Shown here: positions 54,782-63,735 of the stretch, in pieces
How positions within the stretch are numbered: the first letter of the stretch is position 1
Layout: each line of letters starts with the position of its first letter
The notes under the pieces: generated by a model
The model's database searches: none
Seen by the model: the letters and a program-made list of their open reading frames with translations, nothing else
What the model was told of the DNA's origin: nothing
Program-made: the position numbers and the translations under genes
Assembly (NCBI GenBank): GCA_963848335.1
Contig: CAWKDD010000001.1
Coordinates: 930,001-994,000, forward strand
Reading direction: 5' to 3'
Origin: Chersky-840 sp963848335
Lineage (GTDB): Bacteria; Actinomycetota; Acidimicrobiia; Acidimicrobiales; UBA8190
Length of the DNA: 64,000 nucleotides

Positions 54782-55804
54782 TCAGCGCTCGTCGAGGGAG
54801 CCAAGCGCCGCCAGCGCGGCTCCACGGGCACCCGCCATGTCGAGATCCGGGATGAGGGCGAAGGTCACGTCACGCTGTTCCTCGCGCAGCGAAGTGAACT
54901 CGCGGACCCGCTCCACGAACCACTGGCGGAACCGAGGCGAGGCCTCGACGACGCCGCCTCCCACGAAGTAGGCGCTCGGGTCGATGAAGTTGCTGGCGAT
55001 CGTGAAGAGCCGACCGAGTGCCATGGCCTGCTGACCGAAGATCTCGAGCGCCATCGGGTCTCCGGCGTCTCCCAAACTCCGCACCCGCTTGGCGGCCTCG
55101 CTGATCGACTCCTCTCTCGTGAGCTCGTGGTGGGGAAAGCGCGTCAACCAGTAGGGCAGCAAGTTCCTCTCGATGCCCGTCAGTGAGGCGACGCTTTCGG
55201 CATCGGCGAAAAAGCCGCACTGGCATCCCGGAACTGGCTGTCCCTCGGCCAGCAGTCCTTGCATCGGTATGTGGACGTGCCCGAGCTCGCCTGCCATCCC
55301 CGCCGCGCCGCGGATCACCCGTCCGCCCTCTATGACCCCACCCCCCAGACCCGTGCCGACGATGGCCGAGACCGACGAGTGCAACGGCGCTTCGGGTCCG
55401 AAGTGCTCATGGTGGGCCCAGAGAGCGGCGGCGTTGCCGTCGTTGTTGTAGACGACAGGTACTCCGAGTCGACGCTCGAGCACACTGCGAAACGCGAAGC
55501 CGTGCCATGCGGGGTGGGAGAAGTTCGTCGAGCCCCTGGAGGAGATGACGCCGTCCGCGCTGGCCGGGCCCGGCGTCCCCAGGCCCACGGCACGCACAGA
55601 CTCCCTCGCCACGCCTGCCAGGCGGAGCACCTGCTCGACGGCCTCGGTGAGAGCTCCGATCGCCACGTCCGGGCCTTCTCGGACGCGGCTGGGACTCTCG
55701 ACCAGCCCCTCCACCAAGAAGCGCCCCGAGTCGTCGAGCACGGTGGCGCTGTTGGAAGTGCCACCGTTGTCGAGGCCCACAACGACCCAGGAGCGCGAGG
55801 CCAT
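54782..55804 (-). CDS. ROK-family sugar kinase with altered zinc motif
   Basis: A 340-residue ROK protein. Phosphate 1 motif VGLDNGGTSNSATVLDD, phosphate 2 GTGLGGGVIEGG, catalytic Asp in YNNDGNAAAL, and adenosine region AYFVGGGV. It has no helix-turn-helix, so it is an enzyme rather than a NagC/XylR-type repressor. In the CxCGxxGCxE zinc motif the first part is GCQCGFF, but the third Cys position is Asp (FADAES), so zinc binding may be altered. Likely phosphorylates glucose or a related hexose with ATP. Confidence 0.88.
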   Translation of the reverse strand: MASRSWVVVGLDNGGTSNSATVLDDSGRFLVEGLVESPSRVREGPDVAIGALTEAVEQVLRLAGVARESVRAVGLGTPGPASADGVISSRGSTNFSHPAWHGFAFRSVLERRLGVPVVYNNDGNAAALWAHHEHFGPEAPLHSSVSAIVGTGLGGGVIEGGRVIRGAAGMAGELGHVHIPMQGLLAEGQPVPGCQCGFFADAESVASLTGIERNLLPYWLTRFPHHELTREESISEAAKRVRSLGDAGDPMALEIFGQQAMALGRLFTIASNFIDPSAYFVGGGVVEASPRFRQWFVERVREFTSLREEQRDVTFALIPDLDMAGARGAALAALGSLDER

Positions 55805-55913
55805 GAGATCATCATGCCACTGCCGGTCACGGGCACGGGCTTCGGGATGCAGGGCACTCAGCGCGCAGAGCGGTCAAGCCGGGGACCCGGCACCGGCCTG
55901 GGCTGAGCGGCGA

Positions 55914-55938
55914 GTTTTCATTCCGTCGGCAGGGGTAT
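55914..55938 (+). promoter_or_regulatory. SigF-type promoter for the DUF6328 gene
   Basis: GTTT, 15 bases, GGGTAT: a full match to the SigB/SigF consensus. The -10 overlaps the first in-frame ATG (55937), so the start codon is more likely the ATG at 55949, with a leaderless or nearly leaderless transcript. Confidence 0.7.
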
Positions 55939-55948
55939 GCGCGGTGAC

Positions 55949-56488
55949 ATGCAGGAGGACGATCCGCCCAGGGCACGAGACGACCCGGGTCGCGATGAAT
56001 CGGAAGCCGAGCGCGACCACCGTAACCTGGCCGAGTTGCTCCAAGAGCTGCGGGTGGCGGCCCTCGGGGTGCAGGTCCTCTTCGGGTTCTTGCTGTCCCT
56101 GCCCTTCACCGTGCGCTTCGTGAAGCTCGGTCATCTCCAACGCGCCCTGTACGTCGCCAGCTTGTTGCTCGCTGCGCTCTCCACGGCTCTGCTGTGCGGT
56201 CCGGTCGTGTATCACCGGCTGGTGTTCCGCCACCACGAGAAAGCCCGGCTGCTCCGGGTGGCCAACGTCATGGCCCTTGTGGGCCTGGGCACGGTGGGGC
56301 TCGCCATCTGCGGGGCTGTCGTGCTGGTCACGAGTTTCGTGGATCGGGGTGCGCCGGTACCGATCATCGCCTCGGGCACCTTCGTGAGCTTCGCCGGCTT
56401 GTGGCTGGTGCTCCCGATGCTGCATGGGCGCCACGCTCCCCTCGGGCCCCTCCGGCATGGGGGCCCCGGCGGGAACCGGGCGCGCTGA
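55949..56488 (+). CDS. DUF6328-type membrane protein
   Basis: A 179-residue protein with a charged N-terminus (MQEDDPPRARDDPGRDESEA) and four membrane helices (for example LGVQVLFGFLLSLPFTVRF, YVASLLLAALSTALLCGP). The EWLQELRVA-like opening NLAELLQELRVAALGVQVLF followed by FRHHEKARLLRVAN is typical of DUF6328 proteins. The start was moved from 55937 because the SigF-type -10 element overlaps that ATG. Probable envelope stress protein of unknown function. Confidence 0.84.
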   Translation: MQEDDPPRARDDPGRDESEAERDHRNLAELLQELRVAALGVQVLFGFLLSLPFTVRFVKLGHLQRALYVASLLLAALSTALLCGPVVYHRLVFRHHEKARLLRVANVMALVGLGTVGLAICGAVVLVTSFVDRGAPVPIIASGTFVSFAGLWLVLPMLHGRHAPLGPLRHGGPGGNRAR

Positions 56489-56494
56489 GTGCGT

Positions 56495-59400
56495 TTACTG
56501 GCGCGCGAAGGCCACGATGTTGCCGACGTGGATACCGAGACCGGGGATTGATCCCACGAAGCCGGCGTCGCCGAAGGCGAACACCCCACCGTCGGACCCC
56601 ACCATCCAATAGCCCCGGCCGTCGCCGGTGGCCACTACGCCCACGATGTTGCTGACATGGACCCCCAGGCCGGGAAGCGATCCCACGAAGCCGGCGTCGC
56701 CGAAGGCGAACACCCCACCGTCGGACCCCACCATCCAGTAGCCCCGGCCGTCGCTGGTGGGCACCGCCCCCACGACGTCGTGGACATGGACCCCCAGGCC
56801 GGGAAGCGATCCCACGAATCCGGCGTCGCCGAAGGCGAACACCCCGCCGTCGGACCCGATCATCCAGTAGCCCCGGCCATCCGCGGTGGGCACCGCGGCC
56901 ACGACGTCGTGGACATGGACCCCCAGGCCGGGCAGCGATCCCACGAATCCGGCGTCGCCGAAGGCGAACACCCCGCCGTCGGACCCGATCATCCAGTAGC
57001 CCCGTTCGTCGGCGGTGGCCACCACCCCCACGATGTCGCTGACGTGGACCCCCAGGCCGGGGAGCGACCCCACGAACCCGGCGTCGCCGAAGGCGAACAC
57101 CCCGCCGTCGGACCCGATCATCCAGTAGCCGCGGCCGTCGCTGGTGGGCACGATGGACACGATGTTCTGGGCATGGACCCCGAGGCTCGGCAGCGAACCC
57201 TCGTACGGAGCGCCTCCGAAGGCGAACACGCTCCCGTCGTTGCCCACCATCCAGTACCCCGAGCCCTGGTACGTGAATTCGTCGGGCGCTCCGGTGGGGC
57301 TGGACCCGCCCGGGGTCCTGACGGTGACGTCGACGGTGCCGGTGGTGCCGGCGGGGGCCGTGGCGGTGAGAGACGTCGCAGAGTTCACGGTGAAGCCGGT
57401 GGCCGGGGTAGCCCCGAAGTCGACCGCATCGGCCCCGGCGAAATTGGTGCCCGTCACCGTCACCGACGTGCCGCCGGAGGTGGGTCCCGCGTCGGGGCTG
57501 ATCCCGGTCACAGTGGGGATCCCCACGTACGTGAACTCGTCGGGCGCTCCGGTGGCGCTCGTCCCCTGCGGGGTGGTGACGGTGACGTCGACGGTGCCGG
57601 GGGTGCCGGCGGGAACCGTGGCGGTGAGGGAGGAGTCCGAGCTCACCGTGAAGGCGACGGGCACTCCGCCGACGTGGACAAACGTGGCACCGTCGAAGTT
57701 GTCCCCCGTGACCACCACCGAGGCGCCTCCGGCGGCGAGCCCCGTGCCCGGGCTCACGCCGGTCACCTCAGGAGGTGAGGGCGACATCAGGCTGTCGATG
57801 TTGCCGTTGCCGGTATTGGCCGCATCCTCGAGGTAGGAGAGGCCGTAGACCTTCTCGACGCTGTGCAGGACGCCGGCGGTGTTCACCGGGGTGGCGTCTT
57901 GCTGGGGGGCGCCCTGCAGTGCGGCCGAGACGACCAGGGTGACGATCCGTCCGCCCCCGCCCTCGCCCGCGCTCCCGACTCCCGTGGTGTCGGACTCCAC
58001 CCCCTCGTCCCACTGGACGACGATCTGGCCCCCGGCCCCGTACCACGACGTGGCCTGAACGGCGCCGATGAAACTCCCCAGCCAGGCGTCACCCACGGTG
58101 GGGACGGTGTCGCCGTCGGCCAACATGGGGCCGTCGTGCATGTCGTCGACGGTGTTGGGCGTCACCCACACGAAGTCGGGCGGGCTGGCGGCATCGAGAT
58201 CGCTCGCCATGGCGGGGACGGAGGTGAGCGGCACCACGTCGCTGTCGAAGTCCGCCAGGCCCGTGGCCGCGGGGAAGAAGACGAAGGGATTGTGGCGCTG
58301 GAGGTAGCTGTCGAACCCGTAGACGTCGATGGGTCCGGTGTCTCCCCCGGTGTACCCCGGCGAGGGCAGGGCCTCGGCGTAGTCGCGCCAGGGGATCCCG
58401 GCCGCCTCGAATTGATTGGCGATGGTGCTGGCGCCGGCTGAGATGTCGTCCTGCTGCGCGGTGTTGTCCTGGGTGACGCCCCAATTCGACCCCGAGATCA
58501 TCTCGAGATAGTTGGGCTCCGAGGGGTGTCCGATGGAGTAGGACGCCGTGGCCATGCCGTAGTTCTGGGACAGCGCGTCGATGTTGGGGGCGCTGCTGTT
58601 CCCCATGAGGTCGGAGGGCGACTCGTTCTCGATCATGACCTCCATGACGTGGGGAATCCCGGCGGCAACAGGAGCAGCGGCGGTGAAGGTGAACTTGTCG
58701 GCGGAGCTGGTGGCCGAGGTGTCGCCGGGGTTGGTGACGGTGACGTCGGCCTGCCAGGCAGGTTCTGCCGGCGAGGTGGCGGTGATGGAGGTGGCGGAGT
58801 TCACCGTGAAGGAAGCGGCCGCCGTGGTCCCGAAGGTCACGGCCGTGGTGCCGGTGAGGTTGGTCCCGGTGATGGTCACCGTGGTTCCTCCGGCAGTGGA
58901 CCCGGTCCCGGGGCTGACGCCGGTGACCGTCGGTGCAGAGGTGGCGCTCGAGGCCGTGATGAGCGCTCCCACCGCTCCCGAGGTCCCGGCCGGAGACGCC
59001 GCGCCGGTGGGGGCCGAGGAAGACGAGACGGTCGGGTCGTAGAGGTAGATGTTGTCGTCGCCGGTGGTGTCGTAGGTGAAGCCCGGCGAGCTTCCGGCTC
59101 CCCCGGATGTGGACACCGAGGCGTACCCGGCGTAGAGCTCGTTCGATCCCGTCGGGGTGAGGCTCGGGAAGCTCACCGTGGTCGACGAGCCGTTGGACTG
59201 GCCTGCGGCGTTGTCCTTGGCCCACACGGTGGCGGCCCCCAATCCGGCGCTGAACTCCTCTGAGGTGAGCTCCGTGCTGATCGTCGCCACCGAGCTCGAG
59301 AACGTCACGGTCAGGGTCCCGGGCTCGGCCGTGGTCACCCTGCCCATCCACAGCTCCAGGTCGTGGCCGCTGTAGCCGTTGTAGGACTCGAGATTCGACC

Positions 59401-59740
59401 ACCAGCTCACGCTCCCGCCCGAGACCGACGACACGGAGACGGCGGCCGAGTTGACCTTCACCGCCAGCACGAGGACGTCCCCCGCGGCCTGCGGGGAGAC
59501 CTGCAAGGTCGTGATCCCCGTCCCCGAGTTGTTGGCCGGGCTCCCCACGGCGGTGATGACGGGGTTGGAGCCGGCCGCGGCGGCCGCGGTCACGATGTTC
59601 GCCACGGGGATGGCCACCAGGCCCGCCGCCAACGCTCCCGCGGCAAAGGCCCTGCGTCTCCTGGCCGGAGCCGAGGCGCGCCGGGCGGCGCGCCTGGGAA
59701 ATTGGGGGACACGGTCGAACATGGGTGGTGTTTCGAACAT
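56495..59740 (-). CDS. Secreted phosphoesterase with IPT/TIG domains and six C-terminal repeats
   Basis: An intact 1081-residue exported protein from ATG 59740 (59722 also possible). A twin-basic N-terminus (RRAARRASAPARRRRAF) precedes a hydrophobic signal segment. Order: N-terminal beta domain (about 60-290), IPT/TIG (about 295-375), phosphoesterase of the phospholipase C/acid phosphatase type (about 385-660, with VMIENESPSDLMG, SIGHPSEPNYLEMISG and IVVQWDEGVES), two more IPT/TIG domains (about 665-825), then six 43-residue repeats of GYWMVGSDGGVFAFGDAGF. The repeats may form a propeller-like wall- or carbohydrate-binding tail. Substrate unknown. Confidence 0.87.
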   Translation of the reverse strand: MFETPPMFDRVPQFPRRAARRASAPARRRRAFAAGALAAGLVAIPVANIVTAAAAAGSNPVITAVGSPANNSGTGITTLQVSPQAAGDVLVLAVKVNSAAVSVSSVSGGSVSWWSNLESYNGYSGHDLELWMGRVTTAEPGTLTVTFSSSVATISTELTSEEFSAGLGAATVWAKDNAAGQSNGSSTTVSFPSLTPTGSNELYAGYASVSTSGGAGSSPGFTYDTTGDDNIYLYDPTVSSSSAPTGAASPAGTSGAVGALITASSATSAPTVTGVSPGTGSTAGGTTVTITGTNLTGTTAVTFGTTAAASFTVNSATSITATSPAEPAWQADVTVTNPGDTSATSSADKFTFTAAAPVAAGIPHVMEVMIENESPSDLMGNSSAPNIDALSQNYGMATASYSIGHPSEPNYLEMISGSNWGVTQDNTAQQDDISAGASTIANQFEAAGIPWRDYAEALPSPGYTGGDTGPIDVYGFDSYLQRHNPFVFFPAATGLADFDSDVVPLTSVPAMASDLDAASPPDFVWVTPNTVDDMHDGPMLADGDTVPTVGDAWLGSFIGAVQATSWYGAGGQIVVQWDEGVESDTTGVGSAGEGGGGRIVTLVVSAALQGAPQQDATPVNTAGVLHSVEKVYGLSYLEDAANTGNGNIDSLMSPSPPEVTGVSPGTGLAAGGASVVVTGDNFDGATFVHVGGVPVAFTVSSDSSLTATVPAGTPGTVDVTVTTPQGTSATGAPDEFTYVGIPTVTGISPDAGPTSGGTSVTVTGTNFAGADAVDFGATPATGFTVNSATSLTATAPAGTTGTVDVTVRTPGGSSPTGAPDEFTYQGSGYWMVGNDGSVFAFGGAPYEGSLPSLGVHAQNIVSIVPTSDGRGYWMIGSDGGVFAFGDAGFVGSLPGLGVHVSDIVGVVATADERGYWMIGSDGGVFAFGDAGFVGSLPGLGVHVHDVVAAVPTADGRGYWMIGSDGGVFAFGDAGFVGSLPGLGVHVHDVVGAVPTSDGRGYWMVGSDGGVFAFGDAGFVGSLPGLGVHVSNIVGVVATGDGRGYWMVGSDGGVFAFGDAGFVGSIPGLGIHVGNIVAFARQ
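56498..57262. repeat. Six tandem 129-bp coding repeats
   Basis: Each unit encodes 43 residues of the pattern GYWM(V/I)GSDGGVFAFGDAGF VGSLPGLGVHV plus a variable linker. Copies two to five are nearly identical in DNA sequence; the first (upstream, near 57262) and last copies are diverged. Recent duplication or homogenisation is evident, so copy number could vary between strains or be misassembled. Confidence 0.9.
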
Positions 59741-59790
59741 AGGGGCAGGCACGGGCCAGGGGTGGGATCCGCCCACTACGCTCGGACGAC

Positions 59791-60210
59791 ATGGCCGCAC
59801 CCGGTCCTGGGGGTCCCGGTATCGAGGGTGCCGAGGGGATCGTCACCAAGGAGAGCCCCCGCCCCTTCGCCGACACCGTGGCCCGGCTCCTGGACCTGGC
59901 GGCGGCGCACGGCTTGCAGGTGTTCGCCGTCGTCGACCACCGCGCTGCGGCCAGAGAGAGAGGGCTCGAGTTGCGAAACACCAAGGTCGTCCTCTTCGGG
60001 AGCCCGGAAGCCGGAACCCCGGTCATGGTGGCTGCGCCCCTGGCCGCGCTGGATCTGCCTCTCAAAGTGTTGGTGTGGGCCGACGGCGACGTGACGAGGG
60101 TGAGCTACACCGCTCCGAGCGCGCTCGCCGCTCGCTACCATCTCCCCGAGGACCTCGCCGCCAGGCTCGCCGGCATCGAGGCGTTGACCGACACCCTGGT
60201 CGCTCTGTAG
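59791..60210 (+). CDS. DUF302-family protein
   Basis: A 139-residue protein matching the DUF302 pattern: SPRPFADTVARLLDLAAAHGLQVFAVVDH, then LRNTKVVLFGSPEAGTPVM and LDLPLKVLVWAD, closing with the LARRLAGIEAL-type helix. DUF302 proteins are small alpha/beta proteins of unknown role, sometimes linked to redox or metal stress. It is divergent from the large phosphoesterase gene (50 bases). Confidence 0.88.
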   Translation: MAAPGPGGPGIEGAEGIVTKESPRPFADTVARLLDLAAAHGLQVFAVVDHRAAARERGLELRNTKVVLFGSPEAGTPVMVAAPLAALDLPLKVLVWADGDVTRVSYTAPSALAARYHLPEDLAARLAGIEALTDTLVAL

Positions 60211-60234
60211 AGAACGCCTCATGAGACAACTCAC

Positions 60235-60615
60235 GTGAGCGTCCGGCTCAATCACACCATCGTCTGGTGCCGTGACCAACAGGTCTCCGCCACGTTCCTG
60301 GCCCAGACGCTGGGACTTCGGGATCCGGCCCGTTTCGGGCCCTTCCTCGTCGTCGAGCTCGCCAACGACCTCTCGCTCGACTACCACGAGATGGGCGGCG
60401 AGATCAGCTCCCAGCACTACGCGTTCCTCGTCACCGAGGAGGAATTCGACGCCATCTTCGCACGCATCACCGGGCAGGGGCTCGAGCACTGGGCTGACCC
60501 CGGCATGAACCGGCCCGGGGAGATCAACCACAACGACGGCGGACGAGGCGTGTACTTCCCGGATCCCGACGGCCATCTCCTGGAGATCTTGACCCGTCCC
60601 TACGGGAGCGGGTGA
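60235..60615 (+). CDS. VOC-superfamily (glyoxalase/bleomycin-resistance-like) protein
   Basis: A 126-residue protein starting at GTG with the two betaalphabetabetabeta modules of VOC proteins. Possible metal ligands are His in LNHTIVWCRD, Glu/His in YHEMGGEI and QHYAFLV, and Glu in HLLEILTRPY; GRGVYFPDPDGHLLEI is the typical C-terminal motif. It follows DUF302 by 24 bases and may be cotranscribed. Substrate unknown. Confidence 0.88.
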   Translation: MSVRLNHTIVWCRDQQVSATFLAQTLGLRDPARFGPFLVVELANDLSLDYHEMGGEISSQHYAFLVTEEEFDAIFARITGQGLEHWADPGMNRPGEINHNDGGRGVYFPDPDGHLLEILTRPYGSG

Positions 60616-60631
60616 CTCCGCCCGTACCGGG

Positions 60632-61816
60632 TCACGAAGGGCGGAAGACGACCTTGATGGCGCGTGAGGTGCCCCGGTCGACGGCGGTCTCGACCGCTTG
60701 GCGGAAATCCTCCAGCGCGAACTCGTGGGTCACGACCACGTCGTAGGGGACGAGCCCCGCCGCCAACACGTCGAGAGCCCGGTCGACCGAATGACGCTGG
60801 GGCGCACCGGCCGGTCCGGGGGTGGAGCCCGCGTCCACGGCGTGATCGATCGAACCGACCAGCGCGGCCTCCTTGTACCAGACCGGGGTCAGGTCGACCT
60901 CGCTGACGCCGGCAGCACCGAGGAGCAGGACCGTGCCCCGGTGGGCGACGGCTCGCAGTGCTTCGGTGACGGTCAGGGGAGCTCCGACGGCCTCGACGAC
61001 ATAGGGGAACCCTCCCATGAGCATCACGTCGGCCTTGCGGCCCACCACCCGTGATCCGGTGAGGCCCGCCAGCTCCTCGAAATGCGCGCTGGCGGGCTCG
61101 CTGCGCACCACGTGGTCGGCACCGCAGGCGGCCGCGGCTCGGGCCTGGTGGGCGTGACGGGCGAGCACCGTGACGGGACACGCGGGGTACAGCCCCTTGA
61201 GCGCGGCCACCACGGCGAGCCCCAGCACCCCGGCACCGACCACGAGCACCGGATCTCCGTCATCGGGTGCGGCGCGCAGGAGCCCGTGGCAGGCGATCGA
61301 AACCGGCTCGTAGAGGCTGGCGCCGCGGTCGGGCACGGCGTCAGGGAGGGGGTGCAGCATCGAGCGGTGCGCCAGGACCTGCTCGCCCCACCCGCCGCCC
61401 AGGCCCTGGGTGTACCCGAGGGTGCGGCCGCCGGTCACGACCCGGCTGTCGAGATTGAGGCACGACGAGGTTCGTCCCGCCGCGCAGTTCGGGCACGGCG
61501 GGACGATCCCCCGGGCCACGCAGGGGAGGCAGGGGTCGACCACGACCCGCAGCCCCACCGGGTGGGGGCACTCGGGCCCTGTTTCGACCACGTGCCCGGC
61601 GATCTCGTGGCCGAGCACGAACGGAAAGGACCCCATCGAGTACAGCGTGGGCGAGGGACCGGTGTTGTGGGAGAACAGGTGGAGGTCGCTCCCGCAGATC
61701 CCTCCCGTGGTCACCGCCACGCGGGCCCAAGCCGCACCGGGGAGCTCGGGCTCGGCCAGGTCGACGAGGGAAGCCGGGAAAGCGGGATCGGCCATGTCGA
61801 ATTGGACGGCGCGCAC
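60632..61816 (-). CDS. Zinc-dependent medium-chain alcohol dehydrogenase
   Basis: A 394-residue MDR enzyme. Catalytic zinc ligands are Cys in GGICGSDLHLF and His-Glu in LGHEIAGHV; the structural-zinc loop has four cysteines (PCLPC, PPCPNC, SSC). The cofactor fold is VLVVGAGVLGLAVVAAL. Related to threonine/sorbitol dehydrogenases that oxidise secondary alcohols with NAD(P). It starts at GTG. Adjacent to the PhyH gene on the opposite strand, 81 bases away. Confidence 0.9.
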   Translation of the reverse strand: MRAVQFDMADPAFPASLVDLAEPELPGAAWARVAVTTGGICGSDLHLFSHNTGPSPTLYSMGSFPFVLGHEIAGHVVETGPECPHPVGLRVVVDPCLPCVARGIVPPCPNCAAGRTSSCLNLDSRVVTGGRTLGYTQGLGGGWGEQVLAHRSMLHPLPDAVPDRGASLYEPVSIACHGLLRAAPDDGDPVLVVGAGVLGLAVVAALKGLYPACPVTVLARHAHQARAAAACGADHVVRSEPASAHFEELAGLTGSRVVGRKADVMLMGGFPYVVEAVGAPLTVTEALRAVAHRGTVLLLGAAGVSEVDLTPVWYKEAALVGSIDHAVDAGSTPGPAGAPQRHSVDRALDVLAAGLVPYDVVVTHEFALEDFRQAVETAVDRGTSRAIKVVFRPS

Positions 61817-61897
61817 CGGTGCAGGTTACGCGGTCGGGCGGGGCGGCCCCACCGCCGACGCAGCGTTCGGGGTCGGGCTGGCCTACTGTGCGGAGCT

Positions 61898-62777
61898 GTG
61901 CGGGTACCGGACAGCGCTCTCCAGGAGGTGCGCGAAAACGGGTTCACCCTCGTCGAGGGCTTCCTCGCCCCCGACGAGCTGAAGACAGCGCAGCAGGCGC
62001 TGTGGCTGCATTTCCCCCAGCCCGAGGAGTATTTTGCCGACCCGGCCGACCACAGCCTCTACTCCCGGGACCAGTTCGCCGGCGTGGAGGAGTTCCCGTA
62101 CCGCTCCTGGGACCTGAACCGGCTGGCGTTTCACCCCGACCTCGTCGACGCCGCGCGAGCGCTACCTCGGCACCGCCGAATTGCACCTCTACAAAGTCGA
62201 GCTGTGGGCCAAGTACGCCGGTGCCAGCAACTACGATCAGCCCCTGCACCGGGACTACGGCAGCCACAGCCTGGTGGCCCCTCGCCTCGACGGTCGGTAC
62301 CAGCAGCTGACGACGTTCATCTTCCTCTCCGACGTCACCGACGAGGACGGTCCGACCAAGATCGTCCCCTACGGGCGCGGCAAGGACGTGCCCTTCACTC
62401 CCCTCTACATCGAGTTCGGGGCGCTGGTCGAGCACGAGGTGTCGGCCGTGGGGCCGGCCGGGAGCCTGTTGGTCTACCGCACCGACATCCTGCACCGTGG
62501 TTCGGACCTGAGCGGGGAACGGCACTCGCGTTTTTCGCTCCTCGTGGACTTCCAGGCCCGGGGGACGACGTGGGCCGGGAAGATGGCGTGGCCCAAGGCC
62601 GCCCCGCACCGCTGGGCCAGGCTCATGCCGCAATGCACGGTACGCGAGCGTGATCTCTTCGGTTTCCCGAGGCCGGGCGACGAGTACTGGAACGAACAGA
62701 CGTTGGTGGACGTGGCGGCGCGTTATCCCGGTATGGACATGACGCCCTACTGCCACGCCGCCCCCTGGCACCCATAG
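61898..62777 (+). CDS. Phytanoyl-CoA dioxygenase (PhyH)-family protein (one frameshift)
   Basis: About 292 residues once the +1 break near 62162 is removed (giving ERYLGTAELHLYKVE). The Fe(II)/2-oxoglutarate motif is visible as HRDYGSH (HxD) and the distal His in TDILHRGSDL, with the 2-oxoglutarate Arg in SRFSLLV. Members hydroxylate lipids, ectoine or phosphonates; the substrate here is unknown. Start GTG 61898 precedes QEVRENGFTLVEGFLAPDEL, the usual opening of the fold. Confidence 0.84.
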
Positions 62778-62826
62778 GTCGGCGGGAGGACCCGGTCGGT
62801 GATCGACACGACGCAACGCAAGGGCC

Positions 62827-63619
62827 ATGGACGACACTCTGGGTGACTTCGCCAAGGAGCGCTTCAGCGCCCAGGGCAAGACCCGGGACCTCTACCGCCT
62901 GGGCTCGGGCCCGGCGGTGATCGTGATCGCCGAGATGCCCGGCATCACCCCCCACGTGGCCGAGTTCGCCCGCCGGGTGACCTCCATCGGCTGCACCGCG
63001 GTGATGCCGCACCTCTTCGGCCGGCCCGGGGCCGAGCCCTCGGCCTCGGCCATGCTCAAGGCGTTCGGCCCGGCCTGCATCTCGCGCGAAATTCTCGGTG
63101 CTGGCCCTCAAGAAGACGAGCCCCGTCACCGTCTGGCTCCGTGCCCTGGCGGCCGAGGAGCACCGGCGCTGCGGTGGTCCGGGCGTGGGCGTGGTCGGCA
63201 TGTGCTTCACCGGCGGGTTCGCGCTGGCCATGATGGTGGACGACACGGTGGTGGCTCCGGTGCTGAGCCAGCCCTCTCTGCCCTTCCCGGTCTCCAAGAG
63301 GCGCAAGGCCGACATCGGGATCTCCGACGCGGATCTCGCCAAGGTGAAGAAGCGGGTGGCCGACGGGGCATGCGTCGTCGGGCTCAGGTTCACGAAGGAC
63401 CCGTTCTGCTTCGCCGAGCGCTTCGAGACCCTGCGCCGCGAGCTGGGTGACGGCTTTGTCGCCGTGGAGCTCGACTCGTCCCAGGACAATCCCTACGGCC
63501 ACCCCCGCCATGCCCACTCGGTGCTGACAGAGCACCTCGACGATCGCGACGGCACGCCCACACGGGCCGCTCTCGATCAAGTTCTCGGCTTCTTCAAGGC
63601 GCGGCTGCAGATCCCGTAA
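62827..63619 (+). CDS. Dienelactone hydrolase-family protein (one frameshift)
   Basis: About 263 residues when one extra A near 63093 (GAAATTC to GAATTC) is removed. The nucleophile is Cys in VVGMCFTGGFAL, as in carboxymethylenebutenolidase; the His/Asp region is HPRHAHSVLTEH. The VIVIAEMPGITPHVAEFARR opening is typical of the family. It follows the PhyH gene by 49 bases on the same strand and is probably in its operon, perhaps for breakdown of a cyclic ester product. Confidence 0.83.
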
Positions 63620-63662
63620 CAGGTTCCCCTGCTGCGCCGCGGCCCGGGCCGGGTCGGGACGC

Positions 63663-63694
63663 GCTGATGGCGGAGGCTCGCACCCCCGCCATCA
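63663..63694. terminator. Hairpin between convergent genes
   Basis: CTGATGGCGG and CCGCCATCAG form a perfect 10-bp stem with a 12-base loop between the dienelactone-hydrolase stop and the next convergent stop. A second GC-rich stem (GCCGGC/GCCGGC) follows. There is no T-run, so it is a likely but unproven bidirectional terminator. Confidence 0.55.
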
Positions 63695-63735
63695 GCACCG
63701 TCAATCCCTGGTGGCCGGCTCGGGCCGGCTCCGGG

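Noticed and set aside
56498..57262. 129-bp direct repeats as a CRISPR-like array
   Set aside because: The repeats are in frame, too long, without unique spacers, and encode a protein repeat.
61898..62777. PhyH gene as the PhnY partner of the HD oxygenase
   Set aside because: It is 38 kb away among unrelated catabolic genes; sequence alone does not show phosphonate specificity.
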